Of a stretch of 64,000 nt of DNA, positions 60,835 through 64,000 are shown piece by piece. The notes beneath the pieces were generated by a model. The model had not been told where the DNA came from. It made no database searches and was given only the letters and a program-made list of their open reading frames with translations. The DNA is from Pontibacter ummariensis (GTDB lineage: Bacteria; Bacteroidota; Bacteroidia; Cytophagales; Hymenobacteraceae), in the NCBI RefSeq assembly GCF_900188175.1, contig NZ_FZOQ01000017.1, positions 1 through 64,000 on the forward strand, in the 5' to 3' direction. The stretch's first letter is position 1, and the number at the start of each line of letters is the position of its first letter. Position numbers and translations under genes: made by a program.

Positions 60835-63800
60835 ATGACCCATAATCTCCAGAAACAGCAGCGCCTGCTCCACTACCTTTTCGGCTGGGCTGCTTTGTGC
60901 CTTACCCTTACAGGCTGCGTTACCAACGAGCCGTACTATAGCCCGGAAGCCGAGAACTGGGCACAGGAAAAGCCAGCCCCGGACAGCGAAGTGCTGTACA
61001 ACGTGTTCCTGATCGGGGATGTGGGAGCCCCGAACCTGGATGGGGAGCCGTCGTTGCTGCTGATGCGCAAGATGATGATGGAGGCCGGGATGAACAGTGC
61101 CACTATTTTTCTGGGCGACAATGTGTACATGAACGGCCTGCCCGCCCCCGATAAGTACGACCGCGAGGTGTCGGAGAAGCGCTTGCAAGCACAACTGGAT
61201 ATTCTGAGAGGCTACCCCGGCGAAAAGTACATGATACCTGGCAACCACGACTGGAACCACAGTGGGCGCGGCGGCCTGGAGGCTGTGATACGGGAGCAGC
61301 GCTTCGTGAACGAGTACCTGACGGATGAGGACATCGTGGTGGGGGGAGATTTCTACGTGCCCGGCGATGGCTGTCCCGGTCCTTACGAAGTGCGGCTTAG
61401 CGATGACCTGGTGCTGATTGCCCTTGATTCAGAGTGGTGGCTGCATCCCTTTAACCGCCCCTACGGGGATAACAGCGGGTGTGGGGCCTCCACAGAGGGC
61501 GAAATGCTGGTGCAGCTGGAGGACATCATAGAGAAGAACAGCGGCAGCGACATACTGGTGGTGGCGCACCACCCGCTTATGACCCGGGGCGAGCATGGGG
61601 GCTTCTTTACCCTGCGGGATCACCTCTTTCCGCTGACCATGCTCCGCGAGTGGATTTACATGCCGCTGCCTGTCATCGGCTCCATCTACCCCTTTGCCAG
61701 AAAGTACGGCGGTATTCTACAGGATATCCCACACCCCCGATACCAGGCTTATATAAAGAGCCTGCTCGACATCTTTGATAAATACGACAACGTGGTGTAC
61801 GCGGCGGGTCATGAGCACGCCTTGGAGTACTTTAAGTACGGAGACCTGCCACACATTGTCAGCGGTTCCGGCTGCAAGACCGACTACGTAAAGCCCGGGG
61901 GCGGGGCCGCTTACCTGCAGAAGGAGAAGGGCTTTGTGAAGCTAACCTACCATGAGAACGGGGAGGTATGGGCCGAGTTCTGGGTACCGGTTGATGACGG
62001 GGACACCGGAAAGCTCATGTACCGTACGTCCCTTTACACAAAAGAGCCACGCGAGGAGCGGCCACCGGTGAAAGACAGCACGAACTACGCAGACAGCACC
62101 ATTACGCTGGCCGCAAGCACAGCTTACAAGGCGGGCCGCGTGCGAAAGGCCTTGCAGGGGAAACACTACCGCGATGTGTGGAACACCCCGGTAGAGGTGC
62201 CGTTGCTGGATATGAAGAACGCCTTTGGAGGCCTTACGCCTTATCAGAAAGGAGGGGGTAAGGAAACAATGGCCCTGAAGGTGCGCAACCCGGATGCCAG
62301 GGAGTATACCCTGCGCAGCGTGGACAAAGACTTGGCGCGGGCAGAGGCCCCCTACCTGCCCGAAACCTTGGAGCAAGACCTGCTGCAAGACCAGGTGTCG
62401 GCACAGCACCCTTACGGTGCACTTATTGTCCCCCCTTTGGCCGATGCTGCCGGTGTTTACCACACGAACCCCCGGTTAGTCTACATCCCCAATACCCCAT
62501 ACCTGCGCCAGTACAGGGATGAGTTCGGCGACATGCTGGCCTACCTGGAAGAAGACCCTGACGAGAACCACGAAGAAACGGCCAGCTTGGGCTATGCCAC
62601 CAACCTGGTGGGCACAGACAAGGTGCTGGAGGAGCTGGAAGAGGACAACGATAACTCCGTGGACCAGTCGGAATACGTGCGGGCGCGGCTCTTTGACATG
62701 CTGATCGGCGACTGGGACCGGCACGAGGGACAGTGGCGTTGGGTAGAGCAGGAAAAGCCCGGCAAGGGGGACCTCTACGTGCCGGTGCCGGAAGACCGGG
62801 ACCAGGCCTTTTTTAAAGCCGATGGCGTGTTGCCATGGCTGGCAACGCGCAGGTGGGGCATTCGCAACGTGCGGAGCTTTGACTATGAGTACAGAGACAT
62901 TATCGGGCTTAACCTCAACGGCCTTACCCTCGACCGTACGTTCACGTCGAAGGTAAGCCGGCAGGAGTGGCTGCGGATAGCGCAGGACATCAAGCAAGGT
63001 ATAACCGACGAGGTAATAGAGCGTGCGGTACAGGAGTGGCCGGCGCCGGTACAGGAAATATCAGCAGCCGAAATAAAAGCCAAGCTCCGGTCGAGGCGTG
63101 ACAAGCTGCCCCAGGCCGCCGAGGAGTATTACAACTTCCTGGTACAGTATGTCGACATTTCGGGTAGCGACAAGCACGAGCGCTTTCTGATAAACAGGCT
63201 TAACAACGAGGAAACCCAGATCACCGGCTATAAAACTTCTAAAGAGGGGGAGGTGCTGGAGGAAATCTATAACCGCACTTTCTATACAGATGAAACAAAG
63301 GAGGTGCGCATCTATGGGATGGATGGGCAGGATGCCTTTCTGGTAACTGGGGAAGTAGATGAAAGTATTATCGTGCGTATCATTGCCGGGGGAGACCAGG
63401 ACCTCATCGTAGATGAGTCGCACGTCAGCGGGCTGCAGAAGCACACCATCGTGTATGATACCGAGGAGGGGAACATCTTTGATTTCAGTAGTGAGACAAA
63501 GGACAAGACAGACCCCTACGACGAGGTAAACCTCTACGACCGGGCCAATTACAAGATCCCCTACCTGGGGCCACGCTTTTCGGTGGAACATAATGTGGAG
63601 GATGGGCTGCTTTTGGGGGCTGGTGCCCTGCTGCGCACCCAGAAGTTCCGGCACAACCCCTACGCCTCTGAGCACCTGTTGGAGGCCGCCTTTGCTTTCC
63701 AGACAAGCTCTTTTGATCTGAAGTACACAGGAGATGTGCGGAATGTGCTAGGCGACTGGAACCTGGCACTGGATGCGCAGTGGCAGGGGCCACAGTTCCA

Positions 63801-64000
63801 AAGAAACTTCTATGGCTTTGGCAACGAAACGGAGCAGGACGCGGGCTTGGATGATGCCTTTTACCGCGTACGCTACGAGCGCCTTACCCTAAACGCCGCG
63901 CTCTACCGGCAACCGGTCGCCTTCATAAAGATCGGGCTGGGGCCAACATACGATAGGTTCGAAGTGAACCGACCTGACAGGGAAAGCTTTCTGCTGCAGG
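60835..64000 (+). CDS. Calcineurin-like metallophosphoesterase fused to outer-membrane barrel region (3' partial)
   Basis: The frame starts at ATG 60835 and is open to the right edge (1055 codons seen). It has a lipoprotein-like signal (FGWAALCLTLTGCVTNEPYY). A calcineurin-type phosphoesterase follows with motifs FLIGDVGAPN, FLGDNVYMNG, IPGNHDWNHS, VVAHHPLM and AAGHEHALEY (about 55-340). After a long middle region (about 390-880), which includes YVRARLFDMLIGDWDRHEGQ, the sequence enters a beta-barrel-like, surface-antigen/BamA-type region (from about 900). The likely place is the outer membrane, with the enzyme in the periplasm or at the surface. Confidence 0.88.
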   Translation, partial: MTHNLQKQQRLLHYLFGWAALCLTLTGCVTNEPYYSPEAENWAQEKPAPDSEVLYNVFLIGDVGAPNLDGEPSLLLMRKMMMEAGMNSATIFLGDNVYMNGLPAPDKYDREVSEKRLQAQLDILRGYPGEKYMIPGNHDWNHSGRGGLEAVIREQRFVNEYLTDEDIVVGGDFYVPGDGCPGPYEVRLSDDLVLIALDSEWWLHPFNRPYGDNSGCGASTEGEMLVQLEDIIEKNSGSDILVVAHHPLMTRGEHGGFFTLRDHLFPLTMLREWIYMPLPVIGSIYPFARKYGGILQDIPHPRYQAYIKSLLDIFDKYDNVVYAAGHEHALEYFKYGDLPHIVSGSGCKTDYVKPGGGAAYLQKEKGFVKLTYHENGEVWAEFWVPVDDGDTGKLMYRTSLYTKEPREERPPVKDSTNYADSTITLAASTAYKAGRVRKALQGKHYRDVWNTPVEVPLLDMKNAFGGLTPYQKGGGKETMALKVRNPDAREYTLRSVDKDLARAEAPYLPETLEQDLLQDQVSAQHPYGALIVPPLADAAGVYHTNPRLVYIPNTPYLRQYRDEFGDMLAYLEEDPDENHEETASLGYATNLVGTDKVLEELEEDNDNSVDQSEYVRARLFDMLIGDWDRHEGQWRWVEQEKPGKGDLYVPVPEDRDQAFFKADGVLPWLATRRWGIRNVRSFDYEYRDIIGLNLNGLTLDRTFTSKVSRQEWLRIAQDIKQGITDEVIERAVQEWPAPVQEISAAEIKAKLRSRRDKLPQAAEEYYNFLVQYVDISGSDKHERFLINRLNNEETQITGYKTSKEGEVLEEIYNRTFYTDETKEVRIYGMDGQDAFLVTGEVDESIIVRIIAGGDQDLIVDESHVSGLQKHTIVYDTEEGNIFDFSSETKDKTDPYDEVNLYDRANYKIPYLGPRFSVEHNVEDGLLLGAGALLRTQKFRHNPYASEHLLEAAFAFQTSSFDLKYTGDVRNVLGDWNLALDAQWQGPQFQRNFYGFGNETEQDAGLDDAFYRVRYERLTLNAALYRQPVAFIKIGLGPTYDRFEVNRPDRESFLLQ

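Noticed and set aside
1..64000. CRISPR arrays, rRNA genes, IS elements
   Set aside because: No regularly spaced repeats, rRNA-like sequence or transposase gene was found.

Overview
The window reads as chromosomal DNA of a member of the Bacteroidota, most likely order Cytophagales and plausibly a Hymenobacteraceae/Pontibacter-like genus. The evidence is a SusC/SusD pair, type IX secretion (T9SS) C-terminal sorting domains of both kinds, a gliding-type (CHU_C) C-terminus, an RHS/YD-repeat protein with LamG domains, a DUF6520-type small protein, a Bacteroidetes-type tyrosine recombinase and an HD-PycTM membrane protein. The genus is an inference from general composition, not a proven match.

Layout. 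(1) 1-9,950: a polymorphic-toxin region. It holds the 3' end of a large LamG/YD-repeat RHS protein with a JAB-like toxin tip, a secreted candidate immunity protein, a DUF6602 nuclease-like gene, an XRE regulator on the minus strand, and an orphan displaced RHS tip with a small membrane candidate immunity protein. A multi-hairpin non-coding element recurs three times, downstream of the plus-strand genes. (2) 10,400-18,900: conserved-looking, GC-rich chromosome. It holds a Crp/Fnr regulator, a MauE/DoxX membrane protein, a DUF6520-like protein, and a minus-strand operon of two small proteins, a TlpA-like/DUF3738 protein with a degenerate CxxC, SusC and SusD. (3) 19,480-33,200: an AT-rich island of likely conflict systems. 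It holds an XRE paralogue; a four-gene operon with a double GHKL ATPase, a receiver-domain protein, an unknown protein and a TaqI/Eco57I-like adenine methyltransferase; a PD-(D/E)XK nuclease with a macro-like/KAP NTPase; and a putative toxin-antitoxin-SecB-like chaperone (TAC) module. (4) 33,250-51,340: a second accessory block. It holds lipoproteins, a trypsin-like protease cassette with a free-standing copy of the protease's N-terminal domain, small unknown operons, a GIY-YIG-like protein, a large patatin/transmembrane protein, and a LuxR-type two-component set. (5) 52,280-57,400: secreted and surface proteins with T9SS or lipoprotein signals. (6) 57,590-64,000: a tyrosine recombinase beside tRNA-Arg(CCU), marking the probable edge of the island, then core-like genes (HD-PycTM protein and a calcineurin-type phosphoesterase fused to an outer-membrane barrel region, running off the window).

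How it fits together. The integrase next to the 3' end of tRNA-Arg suggests that much of the sequence to its left is a genomic island. The best candidates for an undescribed system are the GHKL-ATPase/receiver/unknown/methyltransferase operon (20,116-26,319), the protease cassette (35,344-37,652) and the repeat-punctuated toxin cassettes (4,200-9,935). Strong, often perfect inverted repeats act as terminators throughout. Two long perfect palindromes (42,880 and 51,515) do not follow any gene I can see. No CRISPR array, rRNA or IS element is visible. I could not assign promoters with confidence.
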